In this document: one piece after another, positions 31,398 to 39,646 of the stretch
How the letters are laid out: each line of letters opens with the position of its first letter
How positions within the stretch are numbered: position 1 is the first letter of the stretch
Assembly (NCBI GenBank): GCA_965207475.1
Contig: OZ242278.1
Span: 434,001-498,000, forward strand
Direction of reading: 5' to 3'
Length of the DNA: 64,000 bases
Source of the DNA: WTFY01 sp011523795
GTDB taxonomy: Bacteria; Pseudomonadota; Gammaproteobacteria; UBA4575
Program-made: the position numbers and the translations under genes
Notes under the pieces: model-generated
What the model was told of the DNA's origin: nothing
What the model saw: only the letters and a program-made list of their open reading frames with translations
Database searches by the model: none

Positions 31398-32870
31398 TTA
31401 TTCCTCTTCTGGCATGACTACAAATTCAGGATATGCCTCGATGCCAAGTTCTGCGACATCCTGTCCCAATTTTTCAACCTCAGGTGAAATTCGGGCTCCA
31501 AGAGTCTTGTCAATAATGAACCAAGTTACCCCGGAGAGCCCAAATACGAAAGCCCCAATCGACAGAATCCCGATGATCTGCACCAGGAGATTTCCTCCTG
31601 CTGCAATACATACTGCCAACGTACCCCAAATACCAGCAAACAAGTGTGCTGGAACCGCACCTACGACATCGTCAATTTTCAATTGTTCCAGGAACTTCAG
31701 CCCTACCACGCAGATTGCACCACCTATCGCACCGATGATTACTGCCCAATAGTGTTCTACGATATCTGGTCCGGCAGTAATCGCCACCAAACCTCCTATC
31801 GCTCCATTCAAACCTGCAAGCAGGTCGATGCGGCCTAAAACAGGTCTGGACAAAGTGATAGCTGCCATGACACCCGCTGCCGCCGCAAGATTTGTATTGG
31901 AAAGAATGATACTAATTGCTACTGCATCGACGGCTCCCCCCAATGCGAGCTGTGAGCCGCCATTAAAGCCAAACCATCCCAGCCAAAGTATGAATACACC
32001 CAATGTCACGGCGGGTACATTGGAAGGCGGTGTAACCTTGACACTTCCGTCACTGCGAAACTTTCCGCTTCGTGCACCAACGATAAGGGTCCCTGCAAGT
32101 GCCGCCCACCCTCCTGTAGAGTGCACAATTGTTGAGCCGGCAAAATCCTGAAAGCCCATGTCAGAAAGCCATCCGCCACCCCATGTCCAAGATCCGATAA
32201 CGGGGTAGATAAAAGCCGTCAGCACGAGAATGAAAATGAAAAACGACCAAAGCTTTACACGCTCTGCCAGTGCGCCAGAGACAATTGAGGCAGTTGTCGC
32301 AACGAACACCATCTGAAAAAACCAGTCTGACATGACTGAATAGCCATTTTCTACAACAGCTGAGGCAGCAGCTTCCTGTCCATCGAGCAGCGCTATTTCA
32401 TCACTGGAAACGCCATACAGGAACTGGAATGAACCAAACCAGTCACCAGCGTCCACGCCAACATACATAATGTTGTATCCGACAACGTAAAATGCCAGTC
32501 CGGCAATGGAGTAGAGCCCTATGTTCTTCAGGCAGATTACCGATGCGTTCTTCGTGCGCACTGAGCCTGATTCAAGCATGGTAAATCCCGCACACATCCA
32601 CATTACGAGCGCACCCCAGACGAGAAATGAAAAGGTGTTCAGGACAAACTGGGTTTCACTGTCTAGTGCCGCGCGTGCTGCAGGCAAGAAAAGCACTATG
32701 AGAAATATGACTGCAAGCGCACCGTAACCTGCTTTGCGGGGTATGAAATCTACTCTGCCAGGCGGGTTCCCCATGCATGGCAGGTCTTCTGAACCGCAAT
32801 TCTTCTCTCGCACCCTGTACGCAAATATTCGTCGATAGATTTGCTTGGTGGCCTTGATCTGAACCTGCAT
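31398..32870 (-). CDS. amt: Ammonium transporter (Amt family)
   Basis: A 490-residue membrane protein with about eleven spans after a signal-like segment (about 45-65, ending PAARA). The pore residues are visible: the first His in STIVHSTGGWAALAGTL and the second in VVGAVPAHLFAGIWGTLAVC. The gate regions and QTQFVLNTFSFLVWGALVMW start fit the family. The cell imports ammonium or recaptures it. The amidase AmiE further on releases ammonia, but the two are not in one operon. No glnK is adjacent. ATG 32870 has GAGGAG about nine bases upstream. Confidence 0.93.
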   Translation of the reverse strand: MQVQIKATKQIYRRIFAYRVREKNCGSEDLPCMGNPPGRVDFIPRKAGYGALAVIFLIVLFLPAARAALDSETQFVLNTFSFLVWGALVMWMCAGFTMLESGSVRTKNASVICLKNIGLYSIAGLAFYVVGYNIMYVGVDAGDWFGSFQFLYGVSSDEIALLDGQEAAASAVVENGYSVMSDWFFQMVFVATTASIVSGALAERVKLWSFFIFILVLTAFIYPVIGSWTWGGGWLSDMGFQDFAGSTIVHSTGGWAALAGTLIVGARSGKFRSDGSVKVTPPSNVPAVTLGVFILWLGWFGFNGGSQLALGGAVDAVAISIILSNTNLAAAAGVMAAITLSRPVLGRIDLLAGLNGAIGGLVAITAGPDIVEHYWAVIIGAIGGAICVVGLKFLEQLKIDDVVGAVPAHLFAGIWGTLAVCIAAGGNLLVQIIGILSIGAFVFGLSGVTWFIIDKTLGARISPEVEKLGQDVAELGIEAYPEFVVMPEEE

Positions 32871-33119
32871 GATTTGGACTCCTCGATTATGTAGTTCTAT
32901 GGACGTCCTGTGTACAGCTAGTACTCAGAGAACATGTAGTATTGAAGACACGTGGAACCAGTTCCGTTGCAGCCTCACCGGAAGCCAGCAAAAAAACTAC
33001 ATCTGCAGCCTGATTCCAAATAAATTTTAACAAAGCCCTCTTCCGGACAACGCGTTGCTCACAGGTGCCAGCCCAACTGTTTGGCTTGGCTGGACAAAGT
33101 TAATTCAACAGAGGACCGG

Positions 33120-33314
33120 CTACTGACCGGAAGTCCCCTCCTCATGTGTCTTTTCCTGCCGGATTCGCTCAAAAATTTCTTCACGATGTACCGCAACATC
33201 CCTCGGCGCATTCACCCCAATTCGAACCTGGTTCCCCTTTACGCCTAGAACAGTAACTGTGACATCATCTCCGATCATGAGTGTTTCACCAACTCTCCTA
33301 GTCAAAATCAGCAT
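33120..33314 (-). CDS. csrA: Carbon storage regulator CsrA/RsmA
   Basis: A 64-residue RNA-binding protein with the invariant MLILTRRVGETLMIGDDV and VRIGVNAPRDVAVHREEI. CsrA dimers bind GGA motifs in message leaders and control translation of carbon, motility and biofilm genes. It follows lysC downstream of alaS, the conserved gammaproteobacterial order. The start has GGAG upstream. Confidence 0.96.
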   Translation of the reverse strand: MLILTRRVGETLMIGDDVTVTVLGVKGNQVRIGVNAPRDVAVHREEIFERIRQEKTHEEGTSGQ

Positions 33315-33447
33315 CTCCGTGTCTCCTCAGTAGTCCGTTTTATATTTCTCTGACCCGCTGCATTGTAATCAAGTTGCCATCCGAACATGCCGGCGGGTGT
33401 GTATCACTTCGGTTTACTTCCTTACCGAAACTGTTGTTTATTATGCA

Positions 33448-34689
33448 CTATCCGCTATTTTTTTCTTCATTTTCCTGGCCCAGTTCAAACGCCTCATGCA
33501 ATACGCGTACGCCCAGCTCCAGGTATTTCTCCTCAATTACTACAGAAATTTTTATTTCAGACGTCGAAATCATCCTGATATTGATCTTTTCTTGGGCCAA
33601 CGCTGTGAACATTCTACTAGCAATTCCCGCATGTGACCTCATCCCTACTCCCACTAATGAAAGTTTCACGATATGCGGGTCACCCCCCACCTGGCCGCCT
33701 CCGATATTTTTTAATGTATTTTCAAGTACTAACAAGCCTTTACTATAGTCATTTCTATGAACTGTAAATGTAAAATCCGTTGTCCCGTCAGAACCTACAT
33801 TCTGAACAATCATGTCTACTTCAATATTTTCTTCAGCGATTGGACCCAGTATGAGAGCAGCAACTCCAGGCCGATCAGGAACACCCTTCACAGTTAACTG
33901 GGCTTCATCTCGATTAAAGGCAATTCCAGATACAAGTGGTTCTTCCACAACGTCTTCCTCAAAAGTAATTAAAGTACCAGGTCCTTCATCAAACGTGGAG
34001 AGAACCCTGATAGGAACATCGTACTTGCCTGCAAACTCAACAGCCCGGATTTGCAACACTTTTGAGCCAAGACTTGCCATTTCAAGCATCTCTTCAAATG
34101 TTATGCGTTCCAAGCGCCTCGCATTCGGCTCTACACGCGGATCAGTAGTATAAACGCCATCTACATCAGTGTAGATCTGGCACTCATCAGCTCCGACTGC
34201 CGCTGCTAATGCGACAGCAGTAGTATCTGAGCCACCTCTGCCCAGAGTGGTAATGTTGCCTTCCTCATCGACCCCTTGAAACCCTGCAACTACAACCACA
34301 TATCCTTCATCCAGAGATTTTTTCAAACGCGCACCATTGATGCTCTTGATGCGTGCCTTGTTGAATTTGTTATCCGTTAGAATGCCGAGTTGTCTGCCCG
34401 TAGATGAAACTGCAGCACAGCCACGCTTTTGCAAAGCCATTGCGAGCAATGCGATCGTGACCTGTTCGCCGGTTGAAAGCAATACATCCAGCTCACGTCC
34501 CCGAGGTGCATCTCCCTGGATTTCATTTGCCAAGCCCACCAGCCGATTTGTTTCACCGCTCATGGCAGAAACTACTACGACTACCTGATGACCCTGCTCT
34601 TTTGTAGCAATCACCTTCCCGGCGACACGTTCAATAAGTTCTATTGACCCGACCGAAGTGCCACCATACTTTTGTACGATCAATGACAT
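33448..34689 (-). CDS. lysC: Aspartate kinase
   Basis: A 413-residue enzyme starting at ATG 34689 (MSLIVQKYGGTSVG). It phosphorylates aspartate, the first step to lysine, threonine, methionine and diaminopimelate. The kinase domain (to about residue 245) has the ATP/aspartate motifs KYGGTSVG and GRGGSDTTAVALA. Two C-terminal ACT domains give feedback control (TVKGVPDRPGVAALILGPI and VGVGMRSHAGIASRMFTALA). The alpha2beta2-type layout with ACTs is normal, and the length is typical. Confidence 0.95.
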   Translation of the reverse strand: MSLIVQKYGGTSVGSIELIERVAGKVIATKEQGHQVVVVVSAMSGETNRLVGLANEIQGDAPRGRELDVLLSTGEQVTIALLAMALQKRGCAAVSSTGRQLGILTDNKFNKARIKSINGARLKKSLDEGYVVVVAGFQGVDEEGNITTLGRGGSDTTAVALAAAVGADECQIYTDVDGVYTTDPRVEPNARRLERITFEEMLEMASLGSKVLQIRAVEFAGKYDVPIRVLSTFDEGPGTLITFEEDVVEEPLVSGIAFNRDEAQLTVKGVPDRPGVAALILGPIAEENIEVDMIVQNVGSDGTTDFTFTVHRNDYSKGLLVLENTLKNIGGGQVGGDPHIVKLSLVGVGMRSHAGIASRMFTALAQEKINIRMISTSEIKISVVIEEKYLELGVRVLHEAFELGQENEEKNSG

Positions 34690-34810
34690 GGTAATAGGGT
34701 CTCTGAAGTGCATGCTTCATGTAATATCAGGATCATAGCGGCATATTATTGAATATAATAATAAAATTTAAATAATTTCCCGCTCATCACTGATTGATAT
34801 GATTCCCTGT

Positions 34811-37417
34811 TCACTGCCGGAGATTGGCTCGTACCCAGTCCGGGACTGATTGTATGGCTTCATGCAGTGCATCCGGGTTATTGCCTCCAGCCTGAGCCAT
34901 ATCATCCCGACCCCCTCCTTTTCCGCCCACCTGCACCGCCACGGAATTAACCAGAGTATTTGCTTTTATATTACCGGTCAGATCCGTCGTCACCCCCGCT
35001 ACCAGGCTTACTTTTGATTCTTTGGACGTTCCAAGCACAACCACAGAACTGCCAAGCCTGTCTTTCAGCAAGTCTACCATCTCGCGCAAGGACTTCATGT
35101 CTGCACCTTCGATGACGCTGGCCAGGACTTTGACCCCTTCCAGTTCCACGGCTCGATCAAGCAAATCACTCCCAGCCTGAGAAGTGACTTTGTTCTTAAG
35201 CTTGTCAAGATCTTTCTCGAGCTCCCGATTCTGTGCCAGTATTTGCTCTATTTTCTCTACAACTTTCTTCCTGGATACCTTGAGCAAACTTGCTATATCT
35301 GCTATTTCCTTTTCGTTTTCCTGTACCCGTTCGATTGCCGAATCGCCCGTAACCGCCTCAATGCGGCGAATACCGGATGCAATACCTGACTCAGATATGA
35401 TTTTGAAAATACCGATATCGCCCGACCGGCTGACATGAGTGCCTCCACACAACTCCGTGGAAAACTCCCCGATAGAAAGCACGCGAACGTCACTTTCATA
35501 TTTTTCCCCAAACAAAGCCAATGCACCTTCTTTCAAGGCCTGATCCTTTTCCATAATCTTTGCAGTAGCTTCCGAGTTCAGCCTGACCTGGAAATTCACA
35601 ATATTTTCTATTTGGGAAAGTTCTTCCTTGCTAACGGGTGAATTATGCGAAAAATCGAAACGCAACCGGTCAGGTGCAACCAAAGATCCCTTTTGCTGCA
35701 CATGCTGGCCGAGCACTGTCCGCAAGGCTGCATGCAACAAATGCGTTGAAGAATGATTGAGCGTTATTGCCTGTCTACGACTGGAATCTACCTGCGCCTG
35801 TACACAATCAGCCAACCTCAAACAGCCTGATTCCAGGCTTCCGAAATGTACATGAACCTGGCCCTGTTTTTGGGTATCAAAAACTCTAAACATTGCCTGA
35901 TCACTCTTCAAGAGGCCCTGGTCACCGACCTGGCCTCCAGACTCCGCATAAAATGGTGTTTTGTCCAGGATGACACCCCCCGTATCACCCTTTGACATGA
36001 CCTCTGCAGATTTTTCACCTACGAAAATTTCCTGTACGACAGCCTGGTGCTGCATGCTGTCATAACCTGTGAATTGTGTGGAAGCGGTGCTTGCACTCAG
36101 TACTGTGTCGTAATCCGTATCAAACCGACTCGCTTGCCGCCCTCTTTCCTGCTGTTCCTTCATGCATATGTCAAATCCTGCTAAATCGACCCCTAGATTA
36201 TGTTCACGCGCAACATCTGCTGTTAAATCGCAGGGAAACCCGTATGTGTCGTAGAGCTTGAAAGCCGTTTTACCCGAAATGGTGTCTCCAGACAGTTTTT
36301 CAATATCCTCCTGCAGGATTCGCATACCCTGCACAAGCGTGTCGGAAAACCTTTGTTCCTCATTCTCGAGTACCCTTTTCACGTTATGGCTGGCATCCAC
36401 CAATTCGGGGTAAGTGGACCCCATGCACTCAATGAGTGGTTGAACCAACCTATGAAAAAAGGGCCCTTCAATACCCAGCTTGTATCCATGGCGTGCGGCG
36501 CGGCGAATGATTCGACGCAGCACATATCCCCGGCCTTCGTTCGCTGGCATGACTCCATCAGAGATCAGGAATGAGCACGCGCGAATGTGATCGGAAATGA
36601 CACGTAGGGATGGCAAAGTTTTATCTTTAACTTTTGCAATATCAGCCGTGGCAGAGATGATGCCGGCAAACAAATCAGTATCGTAGTTGTTCGTTACACC
36701 CTGTAATACAGCCGTCAAACGCTCAAGCCCCATGCCCGTGTCGACAGATGGTTCTGGAAGATTTGTCAGCAGACCTTGCTTATCGCGTTCATACTGCATG
36801 AAAACCAGATTCCAGATTTCCGTATAGCGGTCGCCTTCCTGACCTGATGTACCTGGCGGACCACCGGGTACAGACTCACCGTAATCGTAAAATACTTCTG
36901 TACATGGACCACAAGGCCCTGTATCCCCCATTGACCAGAAATTGTCTTCCGAATCTATGGACCTGAACCTTTCGGCTTGCACACCAATATCCTTCAGCCA
37001 GATGTCTGCCGCCTCTTGGTCTTCGCTGTATACCGTCACCCAGAGGCGGTCTTCAGGAAGCTGGACGACCCGGGTAAGGTACTCCCATGCATAATGAATC
37101 GCTTCCTGTTTGAAGTAATCTCCAAAGCTGAAGTTTCCCAGCATTTCAAAAAACGTATGATGTCTCGCCGTATAGCCCACATTTTCAAGATCATTGTGTT
37201 TGCCGCCCGCCCTGAGGCAACGTTGACTGGAGGCAGCACGTGAGTAGCCTGGCGAATGCTTGCCAAGAAAGACTTCCTTGAACTGCACCATGCCAGAGTT
37301 TGTAAACAGCAATGTGTGGTCACTCAATGGCACAAGAGGAGCCGAGGGTACGATTTCATGTTCGTACTGCGCAAAGAATTTTAAAAATGAACTGCGGATA
37401 TCCGTGCTGCGTTCCAT
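34811..37417 (-). CDS. alaS: Alanyl-tRNA synthetase
   Basis: An 868-residue enzyme. N-terminal catalytic domain: RSSFLKFFAQYEHEIVPSAPLVP and TNSGMVQFKEVFLG, with motif GDTGPCGPCTEVFYDYG. The editing domain has the zinc motifs HSSTHLLHAAL and ELCGGTHV, followed by a coiled coil and the C-terminal C-Ala domain (GGKGGGRDDMAQAGG). Charges tRNA-Ala and hydrolyses mischarged Ser/Gly-tRNA. Downstream of recX in the same direction, normal length. Confidence 0.97.
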   Translation of the reverse strand: MERSTDIRSSFLKFFAQYEHEIVPSAPLVPLSDHTLLFTNSGMVQFKEVFLGKHSPGYSRAASSQRCLRAGGKHNDLENVGYTARHHTFFEMLGNFSFGDYFKQEAIHYAWEYLTRVVQLPEDRLWVTVYSEDQEAADIWLKDIGVQAERFRSIDSEDNFWSMGDTGPCGPCTEVFYDYGESVPGGPPGTSGQEGDRYTEIWNLVFMQYERDKQGLLTNLPEPSVDTGMGLERLTAVLQGVTNNYDTDLFAGIISATADIAKVKDKTLPSLRVISDHIRACSFLISDGVMPANEGRGYVLRRIIRRAARHGYKLGIEGPFFHRLVQPLIECMGSTYPELVDASHNVKRVLENEEQRFSDTLVQGMRILQEDIEKLSGDTISGKTAFKLYDTYGFPCDLTADVAREHNLGVDLAGFDICMKEQQERGRQASRFDTDYDTVLSASTASTQFTGYDSMQHQAVVQEIFVGEKSAEVMSKGDTGGVILDKTPFYAESGGQVGDQGLLKSDQAMFRVFDTQKQGQVHVHFGSLESGCLRLADCVQAQVDSSRRQAITLNHSSTHLLHAALRTVLGQHVQQKGSLVAPDRLRFDFSHNSPVSKEELSQIENIVNFQVRLNSEATAKIMEKDQALKEGALALFGEKYESDVRVLSIGEFSTELCGGTHVSRSGDIGIFKIISESGIASGIRRIEAVTGDSAIERVQENEKEIADIASLLKVSRKKVVEKIEQILAQNRELEKDLDKLKNKVTSQAGSDLLDRAVELEGVKVLASVIEGADMKSLREMVDLLKDRLGSSVVVLGTSKESKVSLVAGVTTDLTGNIKANTLVNSVAVQVGGKGGGRDDMAQAGGNNPDALHEAIQSVPDWVRANLRQ

Positions 37418-37432
37418 GACGACCCTTCCTTA

Positions 37433-37891
37433 CTAACCTGCCTCTCGGCTCTCTCGTCCAGACGACGATTCCGTTTCCGGGGTTTGTGCAAGCGTGCTAT
37501 GGATTATATCACTGGTAAATCCCCTGGCTTGCAGGAAACGTGTTCGTCTGGCTTGTTCCTTTCGCGTCAGAACCGGCATGTGTGAATCAAATTTTTTCCT
37601 GTATTCCCTGCAAGCAATCTCGAACCAGGCCTGATCTTCATAATCAACGTAGGTTTCGATCAATCTCCCCGAAACGCCCCGGCCCTTTAACTCGAATGTG
37701 ATGCGTAACGGCCCGAATCCACGCTGAGCACGGGAGTAAACGTAACTCTCGGCAAACCTTGCATCACTTTGCAGGCCCTCCTGCTCCAGGCAATCTAGCA
37801 ATGTCACGATTTCATCCTGCGGAAATCGCCTGGCCTTCAGTTTCCTGAAAAGTTCCAGACGAGAATGCTCTCGCCTGGTAAGCAGACCCAT
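37433..37891 (-). CDS. recX: Regulatory protein RecX
   Basis: A 152-residue all-helical protein with the three-helix repeats of RecX (LTRREHSRLELFRKLKARRFP, DARFAESYVYSRAQRGFGPLRITFELKGRGV). It inhibits RecA filament growth. It is directly downstream of recA, 23 bases apart, and is very likely co-transcribed. It ends 16 bases before alaS. Confidence 0.93.
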   Translation of the reverse strand: MGLLTRREHSRLELFRKLKARRFPQDEIVTLLDCLEQEGLQSDARFAESYVYSRAQRGFGPLRITFELKGRGVSGRLIETYVDYEDQAWFEIACREYRKKFDSHMPVLTRKEQARRTRFLQARGFTSDIIHSTLAQTPETESSSGRESREAG

Positions 37892-37913
37892 TGCAGCATC
37901 TCGAATTGAATGC

Positions 37914-38963
37914 TCAGGCTTCAGTGGTTTCTGTCTCGCTTAGGTCTTCAGACTGTAGTCCAGCATTGATTACATGTGGCATCAGCTTCTCACGCAACCC
38001 GGTTTCAATCTCGTCGGCAACCATCGGGTGTTCTTTCAGCCAGGCACGTGAATTTTCCTTGCCCTGCCCGATGCGTTCTCCGTTATAGCTGTACCATGCC
38101 CCTGACTTGTCAATGATGCCGTGATCAACACCCATGTCTATGAGTTCTCCCATCCTCGATATGCCTTCGCCGTAAAGTATCTCGAAGTCGGCCTTTTTGA
38201 ATGGAGGAGCCAGCTTGTTTTTTACTACTTTTACCCGCGTCTCGTTACCCAGAATCTCATCCCGCAATTTAATGGCCCCGACACGCCGGATATCCAGCCG
38301 AACCGATGCATAAAATTTCAGCGCATTGCCACCAGTTGTGGTTTCAGGATTCCCGAACATCACGCCAAGCTTCATCCGGATTTGGTTGATGAACACCACC
38401 ATGGTATTTGAGCGTTTGATATTCGCAGTCAGCTTTCGCAAGGCCTGGGACATCAACCGGGCCTGTAGCCCCATATGCGAGTCTCCCATATCACCCTCGA
38501 TTTCTGCGCGAGGAGTCAAAGCTGCCACTGAATCCACAACCACAATGCTCACGGCTCCAGACCGCACCAGCATATCCGTTATTTCCAGGGCCTGTTCGCC
38601 CGTGTCAGGCTGTGATATCAGCAAATTTTCCACATCTACACCGATTTTCTCTGCATACACCGGATCCAAGGCATGCTCTGCATCAACAAATGCCGCGGTT
38701 CCGCCCTGCTTCTGACACTCTGCGATCACCTGCAGAGTCAGCGTTGTCTTGCCTGAAGACTCAGGCCCGTAGACTTCAGTAACCCGCCCTTTAGGGAGCC
38801 CTCCGATTCCAAGTGCGACATCCAAAGCCAATGAGCCCGTCGAAATCACTTCTATATCACGTGCAGCGGAAGAATCACCAAGACGCATCACTGCACCCTT
38901 ACCAAATTGTCTCTCGATCTGACCCAGTGCCGCTTCCAGTGCTTTTTTCCTGTTTTCTTCCAC
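37914..38963 (-). CDS. recA: Recombinase RecA
   Basis: A 349-residue RecA. Walker A GPESSGKTT (about 66-74), Walker B VVVDSVAALTP, the L1/L2 DNA loops (MGLQARLMSQ, GNPETTTGGNALKFYAS) and an acidic C-terminus (LSETETTEA) are all normal. Catalyses strand exchange and, as a filament, triggers self-cleavage of LexA and, by inference, of the ICE repressor at 10684-11367. The gene is followed by recX. Confidence 0.98.
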   Translation of the reverse strand: MEENRKKALEAALGQIERQFGKGAVMRLGDSSAARDIEVISTGSLALDVALGIGGLPKGRVTEVYGPESSGKTTLTLQVIAECQKQGGTAAFVDAEHALDPVYAEKIGVDVENLLISQPDTGEQALEITDMLVRSGAVSIVVVDSVAALTPRAEIEGDMGDSHMGLQARLMSQALRKLTANIKRSNTMVVFINQIRMKLGVMFGNPETTTGGNALKFYASVRLDIRRVGAIKLRDEILGNETRVKVVKNKLAPPFKKADFEILYGEGISRMGELIDMGVDHGIIDKSGAWYSYNGERIGQGKENSRAWLKEHPMVADEIETGLREKLMPHVINAGLQSEDLSETETTEA

Positions 38964-39021
38964 GCTTCACCCCTGATGAAAAATAATTTGACTCGTGTTC
39001 ATGTCCAGACTAAAGAAACCT

Positions 39022-39050
39022 ATTATATCGATATGCATACCTATTCGAAA
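39022..39050 (-). promoter_or_regulatory. Candidate recA promoter
   Basis: On the minus strand TATAAT (39027-39022) lies 17 bases downstream of TTCGAA (39050-39045), about 60 bases before the recA start. The -10 is perfect and the -35 weak, as in regulated promoters. No canonical CTGT-N8-ACAG LexA box was found nearby. Confidence 0.5.
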
Positions 39051-39086
39051 CAAACTGTCTGGACACACTTATGGCAGTCCATCACA

Positions 39087-39596
39087 TTATCCACTTCCTT
39101 CTTCCAATTGACTGATCAGCAAGCGCAAGGCCGCACTGGCGCTCTGTTCACGAATCGATGTTCGGTCCCCGTGAAACACATGATGCTTCGTGCAAGGTGA
39201 GTAACCCTTTCTTGCACTCGAAATGTATACCGTCCCTGTTGGCTTGGACTCAGTTCCCCCGGAAGGTCCTGCAATGCCAGTAATCGAGACTGCGAGATTC
39301 GCAAGGCTGTGGTCTAGCGCTCCAAGTGCCATTTGTTCTGCAACCTGAACACTCACTGCACCGAATTCATCCAAAGCTTGTGGTACTACACCCAGAATAC
39401 TGACTTTTGAATCGTTACTGTATGTGACAAACCCACATTCATACCAGGTGCTGCTCCCGGGAAATGCAGTCATCCAATGTGACAGCATGCCTCCAGTACA
39501 GGATTCAGCCGTAACCAGCTTCAAGCCGTTTCCTGTCATCTTCTGCGCGAGCAGCTGTATCAATTCTTGAACCTGCTGTGCTTGCGAATCGAACAT
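39087..39596 (-). CDS. pncC: CinA C-terminal domain protein, NMN amidohydrolase
   Basis: A 169-residue protein consisting only of the CinA C-terminal domain: LVTAESCTGGMLSHWMTAFPGSSTWYECGFVTYSNDSK and SITGIAGPSGGTESKPTGTVYI with the catalytic Ser. This form (PncC) deamidates nicotinamide mononucleotide to recycle NAD precursors. Position between recA and mutS, divergent from mutS, is a conserved order. Confidence 0.92.
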   Translation of the reverse strand: MFDSQAQQVQELIQLLAQKMTGNGLKLVTAESCTGGMLSHWMTAFPGSSTWYECGFVTYSNDSKVSILGVVPQALDEFGAVSVQVAEQMALGALDHSLANLAVSITGIAGPSGGTESKPTGTVYISSARKGYSPCTKHHVFHGDRTSIREQSASAALRLLISQLEEGSG

Positions 39597-39646
39597 GCCG
39601 TAACTTTTATGCTGTCTAAAAATTTTATCTTGGTTAGACTCTATTC

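Noticed and set aside
39050..39086. LexA box upstream of recA (CTGT near 39056)
   Set aside because: The ACAG partner at N8 spacing is absent; the second half matches poorly.
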